In this document: positions 22,273 to 30,695 of the stretch, in pieces
How positions within the stretch are numbered: the stretch's first letter is position 1
Layout: every line of letters starts with the position of its first letter
Source of the DNA: Humidesulfovibrio mexicanus
GTDB taxonomy: Bacteria; Desulfobacterota; Desulfovibrionia; Desulfovibrionales; Desulfovibrionaceae
NCBI RefSeq assembly: GCF_900188225.1
Contig: NZ_FZOC01000002.1
Span: 492,310 to 556,309, forward strand
Reading direction: 5' to 3'
Length of the DNA: 64,000 nucleotides
The notes under the pieces: generated by a model
Seen by the model: the letters and a program-made list of their open reading frames with translations, nothing else
Database searches by the model: none
What the model was told of the DNA's origin: nothing
Program-made: the position numbers and the translations under genes

Positions 22273-23148
22273 ATGGATGTTCGAAAGGTCGTCATTCCGG
22301 TCGCTGGCTGGGGAACCCGCTCGCTTCCCGCAACCAAGAACATCCCCAAGGAGATGCTGCCCATCTTCAAGAAGCCTGTGGTGCAGTACGTGGTGGAGGA
22401 GGCGCAGGCCTCGGGCATCGATACCGTGGTGCTCATCACCAGTCAGAACAAGACCATCATCGAAGACCACTTCGACCACAACCTGACCCTTGAGAACCTG
22501 CTGGAGCGCAAGGGCAAGGCCGGGCAGTTGGCCGAGATACGCGATGTGGCCAACATGGTGGACATCATCTCCGTGCGCCAGAAGATCCAGCTGGGCCTGG
22601 GGCACGCCGTTCTCTGCGCGCGCGAGGTCTGCAAGAACGAACCTTTTGCCGTCATGGTGGGCGACGACCTCATGTTCGGCATGGTGCCCGGCATCAAGCA
22701 ACTGCTTGACGTGGCCAAGAGCGAGAACATGGCCGTGGTCGGCGTCATCGAGGTGCCCGAAAGCAAGGTGGACCGCTACGGCATCATCGAAGGCGAGGAG
22801 TTTCGGCCAGGCGTGTACCGCGTGCGTAGCCTGGTGGAGAAACCCGCCGTGGGCGCGGCGCCGTCCCGCCTGGCCATCGTGGGCCGCTATGTGCTCACCC
22901 CGGACATCTTCGACTATCTGGAGAAGCTGGAGCCCGGCGTGGGGGGCGAGTTGCAGCTTACCGACGCCTTGCAGGGCCTTGCAGCAAAGAATCGACTGCT
23001 GGCGGTGAAGCTGCGCGGCCAGCGTTTCGACGCCGGGGACTGGGTGGAGTACCTTACCGCCAACATCTATTTCGCCCTGCACGATGAGGACCTGCACGAC
23101 GACCTCGTGCGCCGCATCCAGGAACTTGTGCCCTGCAAGGGCAAATAA
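22273..23148 (+). CDS. galU: UTP--glucose-1-phosphate uridylyltransferase
   Basis: GalU makes UDP-glucose from UTP and glucose-1-phosphate for surface glycans. AGGAGGG precedes ATG 22273, giving 291 residues. The nucleotidyltransferase signature appears as PVAGWGTRSLPATKNIPKEM followed by PIFKKPVVQYVVEEA. Further landmarks are MVGDDLMF, RSLVEKPAVG and GGELQLTDALQ. It follows glmM by 28 bp in the same operon. Confidence 0.95.
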   Translation: MDVRKVVIPVAGWGTRSLPATKNIPKEMLPIFKKPVVQYVVEEAQASGIDTVVLITSQNKTIIEDHFDHNLTLENLLERKGKAGQLAEIRDVANMVDIISVRQKIQLGLGHAVLCAREVCKNEPFAVMVGDDLMFGMVPGIKQLLDVAKSENMAVVGVIEVPESKVDRYGIIEGEEFRPGVYRVRSLVEKPAVGAAPSRLAIVGRYVLTPDIFDYLEKLEPGVGGELQLTDALQGLAAKNRLLAVKLRGQRFDAGDWVEYLTANIYFALHDEDLHDDLVRRIQELVPCKGK

Positions 23149-23176
23149 GGCCCATCGGGCCTTTGCTGGAGACGTT

Positions 23177-25540
23177 GTGAGCCGCATCTGGCAGGTCTGG
23201 CTGGCCAGCCCGCCCTATGCCACGCTTTCCTACCTGTGGCCGGACTGGCTTTCGGACCCTGTACCGGGCTTGCGCGTGCTGGTTCCCCTCGGCCGGGGAT
23301 TTCGCGTCGGCCTACTGGAACAGCCGTCCGAGGCCGCTCCGGAGGGCGTGGAGCTCAAAGCTCTGCTGTGGCCTCTGGAACGCACGCCCGTCCTCGACCC
23401 TGTGACCCTTGAGCTTGTGCGGGATCTCGCTTCGCGTCACATGGCCCATCCCGGCCGGGTGCTGGAGCTTGTGCTGCCCAAGGGACTGCGCACCGCGCAA
23501 TTGCGCTTCGATGTCGAGCACAGGGATTTCGCCCGCAGTCTGTCCACCAAGGCCCTTGCGGCCATGCCACCGGAGCGCCTGTCCGCCCTGGCCGAAGTTT
23601 GGGCCCAGGGGCGGATGCGCGTACGCCTGAGTCAGAAACGCCAAGCCGAGGAAGTCTACGCCTGTCTGTGCGCCGATCCTCCTTGGCCAGTTCGGCCCAA
23701 CGCGGTGAACCAGCTCCGCCTGCTGGAGCGGCTCTTCGAGTCCGGCCCCATGAGTCTGGGCGTGCTCAAGGCCGCCTTTGGTGATTCCGGCCAGCAGGCC
23801 CTCAAGCGTCTTGCCCAGGCCGGGCTGGTGCGCCTGGGCGATCCTGACCCCCAACTTTCCGGCGACGACGATGCCCCGCTTGTGACGCCAGACCCGCCGG
23901 ACTGCGTCCCGGCCCAGGGACTCGTCGCCACCGAGGAGCAGCGCGCGGCTTTGGAGCGGCTTTTGCCCGCGCTTGAAAGCGGTGAGGCGCACATGTCGCT
24001 GGTGCATGGCGTCACAGGCAGCGGCAAGACCCATGTGTTTCTGGAGCTTGCGCGGCGCTGCCTGGAACGTGGCCGCAGTGCGCTTCTGCTGGCGCCGGAG
24101 GTGGCCCTCGCCAGCCAATTGTGGCGGCAGGCGCGCGCGGCCCTGCCGGACGCAGAGGCCTATTTCTCCCACGGGTACCAAACGCCCGCGCGGCGCGAGG
24201 AGACGTTTTCCCGCGTTGCGGCGGCAAGGGGGCCGGTGCTTGTGGTGGGGACTCGTTCCTCGCTGTTTTTGCCCCTGCGCGATCTGGGGCTTGTGGTGCT
24301 TGATGAGGAACACGACGAGTCCTACAAGCAGGAGGAGCGTCTGCCCTACCACGCCAAGGAACTGGCCTTCACCCGCACACGCCGCTCCGGCGCGCTTCTA
24401 GTGCTGGGCAGCGCCACTCCGGATGTGAAAACCTTCCACGCCGCGCAGTGTGGGCAGCTGCCCTGCGAGAGCATGGCCCGGCGGGTCGGCTGTCGGCCCA
24501 TGCCGGAGGTGCGCCTTGCCGACATCTCCGGTCTCAAGGCCGACGAGCCCTTTGCCCCGGAGACCCTGAACGCCGTGCGCGGGGCCCTGGCCGGGGGCGA
24601 ACAGGTCATCGTCATGCTGAACCGCAGGGGCTACGCACCGGTGATGTACTGCACGGTTTGCGAAGAGGTGCCCAAGTGTCCGGACTGCCAGGTCGGCCTC
24701 ACCTACCACAAGTTGCGCGAGCGCCTGGTGTGTCACTATTGCGGGTTCACCCATCCGTACCCCATGCCCTGCTCCAAGTGCGGCGGGACAGTGTTTGTCC
24801 CCATGGGCGACGGCACCGAGCGTCTTGAGGAATACCTCCACCGGACTTTGGGACATGACGTGCGCGTGTTGCGCATGGACCGCGACAGCGCACGGAGGCA
24901 GGAACGGCTGGACGAGATTCTGCGCCGCTTTTCCGCAGGCGAGGCGCAGGTGCTGGTGGGGACCCAGATGCTGTCCAAGGGGCACCACTTTCCCGGAGTC
25001 ACGCTGGTGGTCGTCGCCAACGCGGACATGGGTCTCAACCTGCCGGACTACCGCGCCGCCGAACGCACCTTCCAGCTGTTGGTGCAGGTTTCCGGCCGGG
25101 CGGGCAGGGGCGACAAGCCTGGCCATGTGCTCATCCAGACGCGCAACCCGGCGCATCCGTTCTGGCGGTTCGTGCTCACTGCCGATTATGTCGGCTTCTA
25201 CGAACGGGAGATCGCCCAGCGGAAGCGGTTTCGGTATCCGCCGTTTTCTCGGCTGGCGCTTTTGCGTCTATCCTGCCCTGCCGATGCGCCCCACAGCCAG
25301 GAAATCATGTCTGCCTTCGCCAAGACCCTGCGGGATCTGGCCCGGCCCCTCGGGGTGGACGTGCTCGGCCCCGCTCCGGCTCCGCTGACGCAGCTCAGGG
25401 GGCGCAGACGGTTCAACTGCCTGCTCAAATGCGGGGGCTGGCAGCCCATCCGTTCCCTGTTCGCAGCGGCGGCTCAGGTCGGCAACGCTCCGGAGGGGTT
25501 CCGGCTGGAGCTGGATCAGGACCCAGTGAACATGCTGTGA
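23177..25540 (+). CDS. priA: Primosomal protein N' (replication restart helicase PriA)
   Basis: PriA recognises stalled forks and D-loops and reloads the replicative helicase. GGAG selects GTG 23177, giving 787 residues. An N-terminal fork-binding domain is followed by helicase motifs: Walker A GVTGSGKT near residue 278, LDEEHDESYKQ (DEEH), and GSATPDVKTFHA. The zinc module has eight cysteines in CTVCEEVPKCPDCQ and CHYCGFTHPYPMPCSKC. Motifs V-VI appear as VGTQMLSKGHHFPGV and QVSGRAGRGDKPG. All catalytic parts are intact. Confidence 0.97.
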   Translation: MSRIWQVWLASPPYATLSYLWPDWLSDPVPGLRVLVPLGRGFRVGLLEQPSEAAPEGVELKALLWPLERTPVLDPVTLELVRDLASRHMAHPGRVLELVLPKGLRTAQLRFDVEHRDFARSLSTKALAAMPPERLSALAEVWAQGRMRVRLSQKRQAEEVYACLCADPPWPVRPNAVNQLRLLERLFESGPMSLGVLKAAFGDSGQQALKRLAQAGLVRLGDPDPQLSGDDDAPLVTPDPPDCVPAQGLVATEEQRAALERLLPALESGEAHMSLVHGVTGSGKTHVFLELARRCLERGRSALLLAPEVALASQLWRQARAALPDAEAYFSHGYQTPARREETFSRVAAARGPVLVVGTRSSLFLPLRDLGLVVLDEEHDESYKQEERLPYHAKELAFTRTRRSGALLVLGSATPDVKTFHAAQCGQLPCESMARRVGCRPMPEVRLADISGLKADEPFAPETLNAVRGALAGGEQVIVMLNRRGYAPVMYCTVCEEVPKCPDCQVGLTYHKLRERLVCHYCGFTHPYPMPCSKCGGTVFVPMGDGTERLEEYLHRTLGHDVRVLRMDRDSARRQERLDEILRRFSAGEAQVLVGTQMLSKGHHFPGVTLVVVANADMGLNLPDYRAAERTFQLLVQVSGRAGRGDKPGHVLIQTRNPAHPFWRFVLTADYVGFYEREIAQRKRFRYPPFSRLALLRLSCPADAPHSQEIMSAFAKTLRDLARPLGVDVLGPAPAPLTQLRGRRRFNCLLKCGGWQPIRSLFAAAAQVGNAPEGFRLELDQDPVNML

Positions 25541-25569
25541 GCGCCAGCCTCGACAAGCGGTCCTGCCCC

Positions 25570-26100
25570 ATGTATCTCACTGCCATGAAGTATTGCGCAT
25601 TGCTTCCCCTGCTGTTCCTGATTCTTGTAGCGCTTGCCCCAAGGACCGCCTGGGCGCAGCAGAAGATCGGTTTCGTGGACCCGCAGCGCGTGGTGAACGG
25701 AACCCGGTTGGGGCAGACAGCAAAGGCCGACCTCGCCCGCTATGTGGCGGAGAAGAAGCGCCGCGCCAGCGAGAGTGCGGCCCAGGTGGCCGCATTGCGC
25801 AAGGAGGCCGAGGCTGTTGCGCTTTCCGCCGCAGAGCGGGTCCGGCGCGACGAGGCCTATCACCGCAAGAGCCGACAGCACGAGTTGCTGCTGCAGGAGA
25901 ATGCCCGGGACATCAAGGCCGAGGAGGCCAAGCTGCTGCAGTACGTCATGCGCCGCGCCGATGCCGTGCTGGAAGAAATCGGCAAAAAGGGCGGCTACGC
26001 CATCATCATCACCGATCCCTCCGCCGTGGGCTACGTGGACACGTCCACTGCGGACCTTACCGAGCGCGTGGCGCGCGAACTGGACGCAAGGAGCAAATGA
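25570..26100 (+). CDS. OmpH/Skp-family periplasmic chaperone
   Basis: From ATG 25570 the product has 176 residues; ATG 25585 (MKYCALLPL) is an equally good start, and neither has a clear ribosome site. A signal peptide ends at TAWA-QQ. The mature part opens with KIGFVDPQRVVNGTRLGQ, the conserved Skp/OmpH N-terminal strand. It continues as a long charged coiled coil rich in Ala, Glu, Arg and Lys, ending in YAIIITDPSAVGYVDTSTADLTERV. Skp proteins form trimeric jellyfish-like clamps that carry outer-membrane proteins. The stop overlaps the start of the next gene (ATGA). Confidence 0.85.
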   Translation: MYLTAMKYCALLPLLFLILVALAPRTAWAQQKIGFVDPQRVVNGTRLGQTAKADLARYVAEKKRRASESAAQVAALRKEAEAVALSAAERVRRDEAYHRKSRQHELLLQENARDIKAEEAKLLQYVMRRADAVLEEIGKKGGYAIIITDPSAVGYVDTSTADLTERVARELDARSK

Positions 26101-27311
26101 CCGTGCGCGGACTGCTGCGCGTTTTCCGCTCGGGCTGCTTGTGTCTGCTCCTTTTGTTGAGCGTGGCCTCGTTGCCCCAGGCAGCAGAACCGGGCGGTGG
26201 AAGCACCTATCTTGTGACCGGCGGCGTGCCGCTGCACGAATCTCCCTCCGATTCGTCGCCTCGTGCGCGGCTGCTCAAGGCCGGCCAGCGGGTGCGAGTG
26301 GGGTCCCTGTCCGCCGGGTGGGTCGCGGTTTTCGGACTTGGGGCGCAGGACCGCCAGGAGCCCAAGGCCTGGGGGTATGTGCGGCTTGATGTGCTCAAGG
26401 CCAACGCCGCGCTTGATTTGCCTCTGCCCTCGCCCTTGCCGGGATTGGCCAAGGACGCGGCGGCCCATCAGCCCAAGGCGGCCGCAGGCGCCCAGGCAGG
26501 GATGCCTCAGGCGAAGCCGGGCGCGGCTGAGCCCGCAGAAACCCGCGCCGCTTCCCCCGCCAAGCTTCAGCCGGTAAAGGCCGAGCAGGCCAGGACGCCT
26601 GCGAACGGTCGGCCAGCCACTTCGGTTGTCGAGGCCGTGTCCGCAAAGGCCGAGTCCGTCGCGCCGCAACCTGCCACGGCCGTATCGTCAAAACTGCAGC
26701 CAGCAAAGCTTGACTCGGCAACGAAAGCAAAAGATTTCGGTGAAGTACGCGTCCCGGACCGCAACCTCGCCGTGCGCGCCGAGCGCAGCGCGGAGTCCGA
26801 GTTCCGCAGGCTGCTGCACCCAGGCCAGCGTGTCCGGGTCGGGCTCTGGGAGGACGGCTGGTTCGCCGTGTTCGACCCGGCCGAGAAGAAGCTGGATCCT
26901 GGTCGGGCCTGGGGCTTCAGCCGCGACAAGTATCTGGTTCTCGAATCCGCCTACGCCGGACCGCCCCCGGACGCGCCAGGCGAGGCGTCTTCGGCCCGGA
27001 GCAAGGCCGACGATGAGGCCCAGGTGGCCTATACTGTTCTGGGCCGTGCGAGCGAGCGCCGCAAATCCCCGGTGACCGTTTTGCGTGTCCGCCTGGACAT
27101 GGTCAGGCCGCCTTCTGTCGAAACGTTGCGAAGCATCGCCCAGGCTGTCTGGCGGGCCGAGCGCCGCGGAGACGAGAACCTGGAGCTTGAACTGTTTTTG
27201 AACGGCATGGATCCCAAGGGGCTTTCGTACGCCAGCGCCCGCTTTCACGCCAATGGGCGTTTGCGGGAGTTCTGGTGGCGGGACGTGGTGTTGGGCGCGC
27301 CGCGCAAATAG
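26097..27311 (+). CDS. Exported protein with two SH3-like domains
   Basis: ATG 26097 overlaps the skp-like stop. The 404-residue product has a signal peptide (CLCLLLLLSVASLPQAAE). Two related SH3-like units follow: VPLHESPSDSSPRARLLKAGQRVRVG-type at about residues 42-95, and NLAVRAERSAESEFRRLLHPGQRVRVG-type at about 220-280. They are separated by an Ala/Pro/Lys-rich linker of about 110 residues. The C-terminal 100 residues (VAYTVLGRASERRKSPVTVLRVRLD onwards) form another small domain I cannot name. Bacterial SH3 repeats bind peptidoglycan or protein ligands, so a periplasmic wall-associated role coupled to the Skp-like chaperone is likely. Confidence 0.7.
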   Translation: MTVRGLLRVFRSGCLCLLLLLSVASLPQAAEPGGGSTYLVTGGVPLHESPSDSSPRARLLKAGQRVRVGSLSAGWVAVFGLGAQDRQEPKAWGYVRLDVLKANAALDLPLPSPLPGLAKDAAAHQPKAAAGAQAGMPQAKPGAAEPAETRAASPAKLQPVKAEQARTPANGRPATSVVEAVSAKAESVAPQPATAVSSKLQPAKLDSATKAKDFGEVRVPDRNLAVRAERSAESEFRRLLHPGQRVRVGLWEDGWFAVFDPAEKKLDPGRAWGFSRDKYLVLESAYAGPPPDAPGEASSARSKADDEAQVAYTVLGRASERRKSPVTVLRVRLDMVRPPSVETLRSIAQAVWRAERRGDENLELELFLNGMDPKGLSYASARFHANGRLREFWWRDVVLGAPRK

Positions 27312-27334
27312 GCTGCGCACTGTTGGAAACGGCA

Positions 27335-27367
27335 AGGGGCCGGAAGCTGGTCAGACTTCCGGCCCCT
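27335..27367. terminator. Bidirectional terminator hairpin between convergent genes
   Basis: A perfect 12-bp inverted repeat, AGGGGCCGGAAG (27335-27346) and CTTCCGGCCCCT (27356-27367), lies between two converging genes. T-tracts are lacking on both sides, so it may act with Rho or mainly protect 3' ends. Confidence 0.6.
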
Positions 27368-27391
27368 CTGGCGTGCGGGGAAATTCGCGGC

Positions 27392-27832
27392 CTATTTGCC
27401 GAACAGGGGAATGGGCGGGCGGGGCGCTGCTGTCGAAACATGGGTCGCGAGGCCCCTGCGGGCGACCGTCTCCTTGACGGCCTTGGCGTCCACAAAGATG
27501 TTGCCGCAGCAATGGCATTTCCAGTGGCGCTGCTGCTTTTGCAGGCGCATGAGCAGCCCATCGCGGTCGTAGCACAGCTGGCAGTACGGCCCCTTGTTGC
27601 GCAGGTCGTCCGTCAGCCAGTACTTCTGTCCGTCGAACTCCATGCATTCGGCCATGTCCAGCACCTGCGCCACCTCTATGATCTGGTCCTTCAAGGCGTC
27701 GTTCTCCTCGACCAGCGCGATGTATTCGTGTTGGAGGGCCTTGAGCAGGGCTCGGGCCTCTTCCTGCCTGTTTTCGAGGATGAGCTGATGGATTCGTCCG
27801 AATCCCGTGGCGTGCAGAAGCTTCTTGGACAT
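27392..27832 (-). CDS. Coiled-coil zinc-ribbon protein of unknown function
   Basis: ATG 27832, preceded by AAGGAAG, gives 146 residues. The N-terminal half is a helical, probably coiled-coil segment (ILENRQEEARALLKALQHEYIALVEENDALKDQIIEV). The C-terminal half has a four-cysteine zinc ribbon: CQLCYDRDG then HWKCHCCGNIF, with the basic, aromatic character typical of nucleic-acid or protein-binding ribbons. The C-terminal tail is Pro-rich. There is no signal peptide, so it is cytoplasmic. I do not know its function; it stands alone between hairpins. Confidence 0.7.
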   Translation of the reverse strand: MSKKLLHATGFGRIHQLILENRQEEARALLKALQHEYIALVEENDALKDQIIEVAQVLDMAECMEFDGQKYWLTDDLRNKGPYCQLCYDRDGLLMRLQKQQRHWKCHCCGNIFVDAKAVKETVARRGLATHVSTAAPRPPIPLFGK

Positions 27833-27958
27833 GACGCACTTCCTTGTGTCGTTCCAGAGTTTAGCGTTCCGGCGTGTTGGCGTACCGGCGTTGACGCCCC
27901 TCTTATCGGCGAGGGCCCACAAGGACTTTAGGGATTGGTTCGGACGGCGAAATGCGGA

Positions 27959-27990
27959 AGAGGCGTCCGCCTGTGGTGGCGGGCGCCTCT
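27959..27990. terminator. Terminator hairpin downstream of the M48 protease operon
   Basis: A 13-bp stem (27959-27971 with 27978-27990, one G-T pair) surrounds a 6-nt loop. TTTT follows on the plus strand; on the minus strand, the direction of the M48 gene, the tail is weaker (CTTCCGCATTT). Confidence 0.6.
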
Positions 27991-28012
27991 TTTGGGCGTG
28001 CGGGTCGTGAGG

Positions 28013-28879
28013 CTATTTCGTCTGCGCCGCGAACCTGTCCGGCAGGACGGCCAGGGTGGCGGCGTCCGGGTACTGGCGCATTGCCGCCTGGTTCTTGGCG
28101 ATGCGCGAGGGCAGGGGCGGGTGGGTGGAGAACCAGGAGCCCTTTTTCGTGGACTTGGCCTCCAGCTTCTGGAGCGCCTGCAGGGTCTCGGTTATGCCTG
28201 CAGGGGTGTAGCCCGTGCGGTAGGCGGTCTGCATGGCGCTGGCGTCCGCCTCGTATTCCATGTTCTGATCCAGGCCCTTGTCGAAGAGCACGTTCTGCAG
28301 GTCGTTGATCATGTTTTCGAACTGTGCGCCCTTGTCGCCCTTCATGGTCGCCGCGGTGATTTTTCCGACCCCGCTGAAGAACTGGGCCCGTTGGATGCTT
28401 TTCAAGGCGTGCCGCAGGGACACATGGCCCACCTCGTGTGCAAGTATGCCCGCCAACTGGGCTTCTGTGGTCATGGTCCCCACTAGCGCCTGGGTGACGA
28501 AGATGATGCCGCCGGGGCAGGCGAAGGCGTTCTGGACCTCGCTGTCCACCACCACGAAGCGGTAGGGGATGTTGGGGCGGGGCGAGTTGACGGCGACGGC
28601 CATGCCAACGAGGTTGACGTAGTGCTGAAGGCCCTTGTTCTGCACGGGCATTCCGTAGCGGCGCAAGCCCTCCACGGCCAGGCGTTCGCCGATGAGCCGC
28701 TCGTTCTTGTAGTCCATCTGCTGTGTGCTGGAAAGCACGCTCACTGCGCCGGAAAGGAGTTTGCTCTCCTTGGAGGCAGGGTCCATTATGGAGTCGAGGA
28801 AGCCGGCCATGGCCGAGCCGGGCAGGGCCGCAGGCAGCGCCGTGGCGGCAAGTCCCAGGATGAATGCGCGTCTGTTCAT
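28013..28879 (-). CDS. M48-family periplasmic metalloprotease
   Basis: ATG 28879 after a GGGAGGGGG site gives 288 residues. The N-terminus NRRAFILGLAATALPAALPGSAMA is a signal sequence with a twin arginine, though a Sec signal is also possible. The zinc site is HEVGH in LAGILAHEVGHVSLRHAL, with the third ligand glutamate in NMEYEADASAMQTAYRTGY. STHPPLPSRIAKNQ is the usual M48 end motif. Like BepA or LoiP it probably degrades misfolded envelope proteins. It lies 10 bp after an SH3-domain gene whose product likely works with it. Confidence 0.9.
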   Translation of the reverse strand: MNRRAFILGLAATALPAALPGSAMAGFLDSIMDPASKESKLLSGAVSVLSSTQQMDYKNERLIGERLAVEGLRRYGMPVQNKGLQHYVNLVGMAVAVNSPRPNIPYRFVVVDSEVQNAFACPGGIIFVTQALVGTMTTEAQLAGILAHEVGHVSLRHALKSIQRAQFFSGVGKITAATMKGDKGAQFENMINDLQNVLFDKGLDQNMEYEADASAMQTAYRTGYTPAGITETLQALQKLEAKSTKKGSWFSTHPPLPSRIAKNQAAMRQYPDAATLAVLPDRFAAQTK

Positions 28880-28889
28880 GTCCCCCTCC

Positions 28890-29408
28890 CTACTTGGCGT
28901 ATTCGCCGATGCGCCCGGCCTTGAGAAAGCTTTCCAACTCCTTCTTGTCCACCTTCTGGGCCAGCACGGCATCCAGAGCGTGCTGGTAGTCGGACAAGGG
29001 CCTGGGCGCGCGTCCGGCCTCCTTGGCGGCCTGCTGTTCGCTGGCGTTCAGCCCGCGCATACTGCGCGCGCTGTCGGCCTCGCTGACCATGATGGTGCTG
29101 GCTCCGGCGGAGCCGAAAAGGTTGTCGCCGCCCTGCTTGGATGCTTCCGGTGGGCTGGCAGCAACCTTGCCACGGTAGATCCAGCCGCTGTGGCCGCCGG
29201 TGGAGACCTTGTACCAGCTGTCCTCCTGGCCTTGGACCGTGAGGGGCGTGCCCACGGGTAGTTCGGCCACGGTATCCGAGGAGGCGCTTTTGTCCGCCTT
29301 GAGCTTGGCCCCTTCGGAGGCCACGAAGAGCCTGTCCTGGGCCAGCGCGGGCGCCGCCAGGAGCAGCGCTCCGCCCAATGCCGCCAGCAGAGGTGTTCCT
29401 TTGTTCAT
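28890..29408 (-). CDS. Exported bacterial SH3-domain protein
   Basis: The 172-residue protein has a signal peptide (LLAALGGALLLAAPALA-QD). One SH3_3 domain follows at about residues 26-85, with the typical LKADKSASSDTVAELPVGTPLTV and WYKVSTGGHSGWIYRGKV strands. The C-terminal half is helical and charged and ends in ELESFLKAGRIGEYAK. The M48 protease gene follows by 10 bp, so the two make a periplasmic protease/SH3 unit; the SH3 part may tether the complex to peptidoglycan. Confidence 0.82.
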   Translation of the reverse strand: MNKGTPLLAALGGALLLAAPALAQDRLFVASEGAKLKADKSASSDTVAELPVGTPLTVQGQEDSWYKVSTGGHSGWIYRGKVAASPPEASKQGGDNLFGSAGASTIMVSEADSARSMRGLNASEQQAAKEAGRAPRPLSDYQHALDAVLAQKVDKKELESFLKAGRIGEYAK

Positions 29409-29497
29409 GCTGTGCCCCCCAGTGTTTCGGGTTCATGCCATGCTGCGCATAGTGCGACATCCGCCGGGCGAAGGCAAGGCCGTCTGCGTCGGGCCGG

Positions 29498-30052
29498 TCA
29501 GGCCAGTCCCACGTCCTTGGCCACCCCTGCCACGGCCGCGATGGCCAGGGTGAAGAACTCCGCCTGCTCCAGACCCAGCTTCTGGCACTCGCCAATGGTC
29601 TCGCGGTTGACGCTGGCTGCGAAGGCCTTGTCCTTCATCTTTTTCTTGAGGCTTTTGGCGTCCATGCCCTCCATGCGCGCGGGGCGCACAAGGGCGTTGG
29701 TGTGGATGAGTCCGGTGACGGTCTCGCCGCAGCGCAGGGCGAAGTCCAGGGGCGTGGCGGGCGCGAAGCCCGTGTGCTCGGCGTTGTGGGCGCGGATTGC
29801 CGCAAGGGCGTCCTCGGACAGCAGTCCGGCCAGCAGTTCGGCGGAATCGAGCCCATGACGCGCCGGGGCGTCCTTGGTGGTGGCGTAGTCCAGGTCGTGC
29901 AGCAGGCCGGTGATGCCCCAAAGCTCGGCATCCTGGCCCAGACGCATAGCCAGGGCGCGCAGTACGGCCTCGGATTCCAGGCAGTGGGCGCGCAGGGCCG
30001 GGTCCGGCACATGCGTGGCAAGCAGGGTGAACGCATCGTCGCGGGAAAGCAT
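29498..30052 (-). CDS. HD-domain hydrolase
   Basis: AAGGAGG precedes ATG 30052, giving 184 residues. The HD motif is ITGLLHDLDYATTKD with an upstream histidine in RAHCLESEAVLRALAMRLG and downstream IRAHNAEHTG, giving the H...HD...D metal set. Small HD proteins are phosphohydrolases of nucleotides or other phosphoesters; the substrate is unknown. The C-terminus has a basic patch (SLKKKMKDKAF). It is the last gene of a leftward unit with a flavodoxin-fold reductase and the oligopeptide ABC ATPases; gaps are short, but the link may be only transcriptional. Confidence 0.8.
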   Translation of the reverse strand: MLSRDDAFTLLATHVPDPALRAHCLESEAVLRALAMRLGQDAELWGITGLLHDLDYATTKDAPARHGLDSAELLAGLLSEDALAAIRAHNAEHTGFAPATPLDFALRCGETVTGLIHTNALVRPARMEGMDAKSLKKKMKDKAFAASVNRETIGECQKLGLEQAEFFTLAIAAVAGVAKDVGLA

Positions 30053-30080
30053 GGGGAAAGCCTCCTTGTGTGGCTGTGTG

Positions 30081-30686
30081 TCAGGCTGCGGCCGTGGGAG
30101 AAAACTCCCGGCGCACGTTTTCTGATACTTCGGAAAGCCAAGCGGCGCGCTGTTCCGGGGTGCTGGTGCAGATGACGCTGAACATGCGTCGCGTAACCGC
30201 CCGCACACCGCAAAAGCAGAGCACGCAGTCGCGCCAGAGGCGTTCCAGCGGGTCGCCGAACACATCCTGCTCGCGCTGGGTGGGCGTGTTGGAGGTGTTG
30301 AACACCATGGCGCGCATGGGCTTGAGCAGGCCCACGGGCACGCCCTCGCCTCCATCGCCTGGAAGGAAGGCGTAGGCCACTCCCGGCCGCAGCACCCGGT
30401 CTATCCAGCCCTTCATGACGGCCGGGGGCATACCCCACCAATTGGGATGCACGATGATGAGCCCGTCCGCCTCGCGGATCTCGCGACAATGCTGCTCCAC
30501 CAGCGGGGAAAGAACGGCGTCGCGGGCTGTCTCCGTCGCAGGCAGCACGGGGTCGAAGCCTTCGGCGCAGAGGTCGTGCAGCCGCGCCTCGCAGCCCATA
30601 TCGAGCAGCGTCCGCTGGGCGATGGCGGCGATGGCGTGGTTGAAGCTTTGCGGGTCAGGGTGGCCGAGGATGATGGAGACGATCAT
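30081..30686 (-). CDS. NAD(P)H-dependent flavin oxidoreductase (flavodoxin fold)
   Basis: The 201-residue protein belongs to the quinone-reductase/KefF-like flavodoxin-fold family. It shows LGHPDPQSFNHAIA, where HP-x-SFN is the FMN phosphate loop, HPNWWGMPPAVMKGWIDRVLRPG as the flavin-stacking loop, and VFNTSNTP. Such enzymes reduce quinones or nitroaromatics by two electrons. An AAGGAAG site precedes ATG 30686, and the gene starts 9 bp after the OppF-type ATPase gene. Confidence 0.87.
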   Translation of the reverse strand: MIVSIILGHPDPQSFNHAIAAIAQRTLLDMGCEARLHDLCAEGFDPVLPATETARDAVLSPLVEQHCREIREADGLIIVHPNWWGMPPAVMKGWIDRVLRPGVAYAFLPGDGGEGVPVGLLKPMRAMVFNTSNTPTQREQDVFGDPLERLWRDCVLCFCGVRAVTRRMFSVICTSTPEQRAAWLSEVSENVRREFSPTAAA

Positions 30687-30695
30687 AGGCTTCCT

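Noticed and set aside
27335-27367. Terminal inverted repeat of an insertion sequence
   Set aside because: The two arms are only 9 nt apart, lie between convergent genes and no transposase or target duplication is near. A terminator hairpin explains it.
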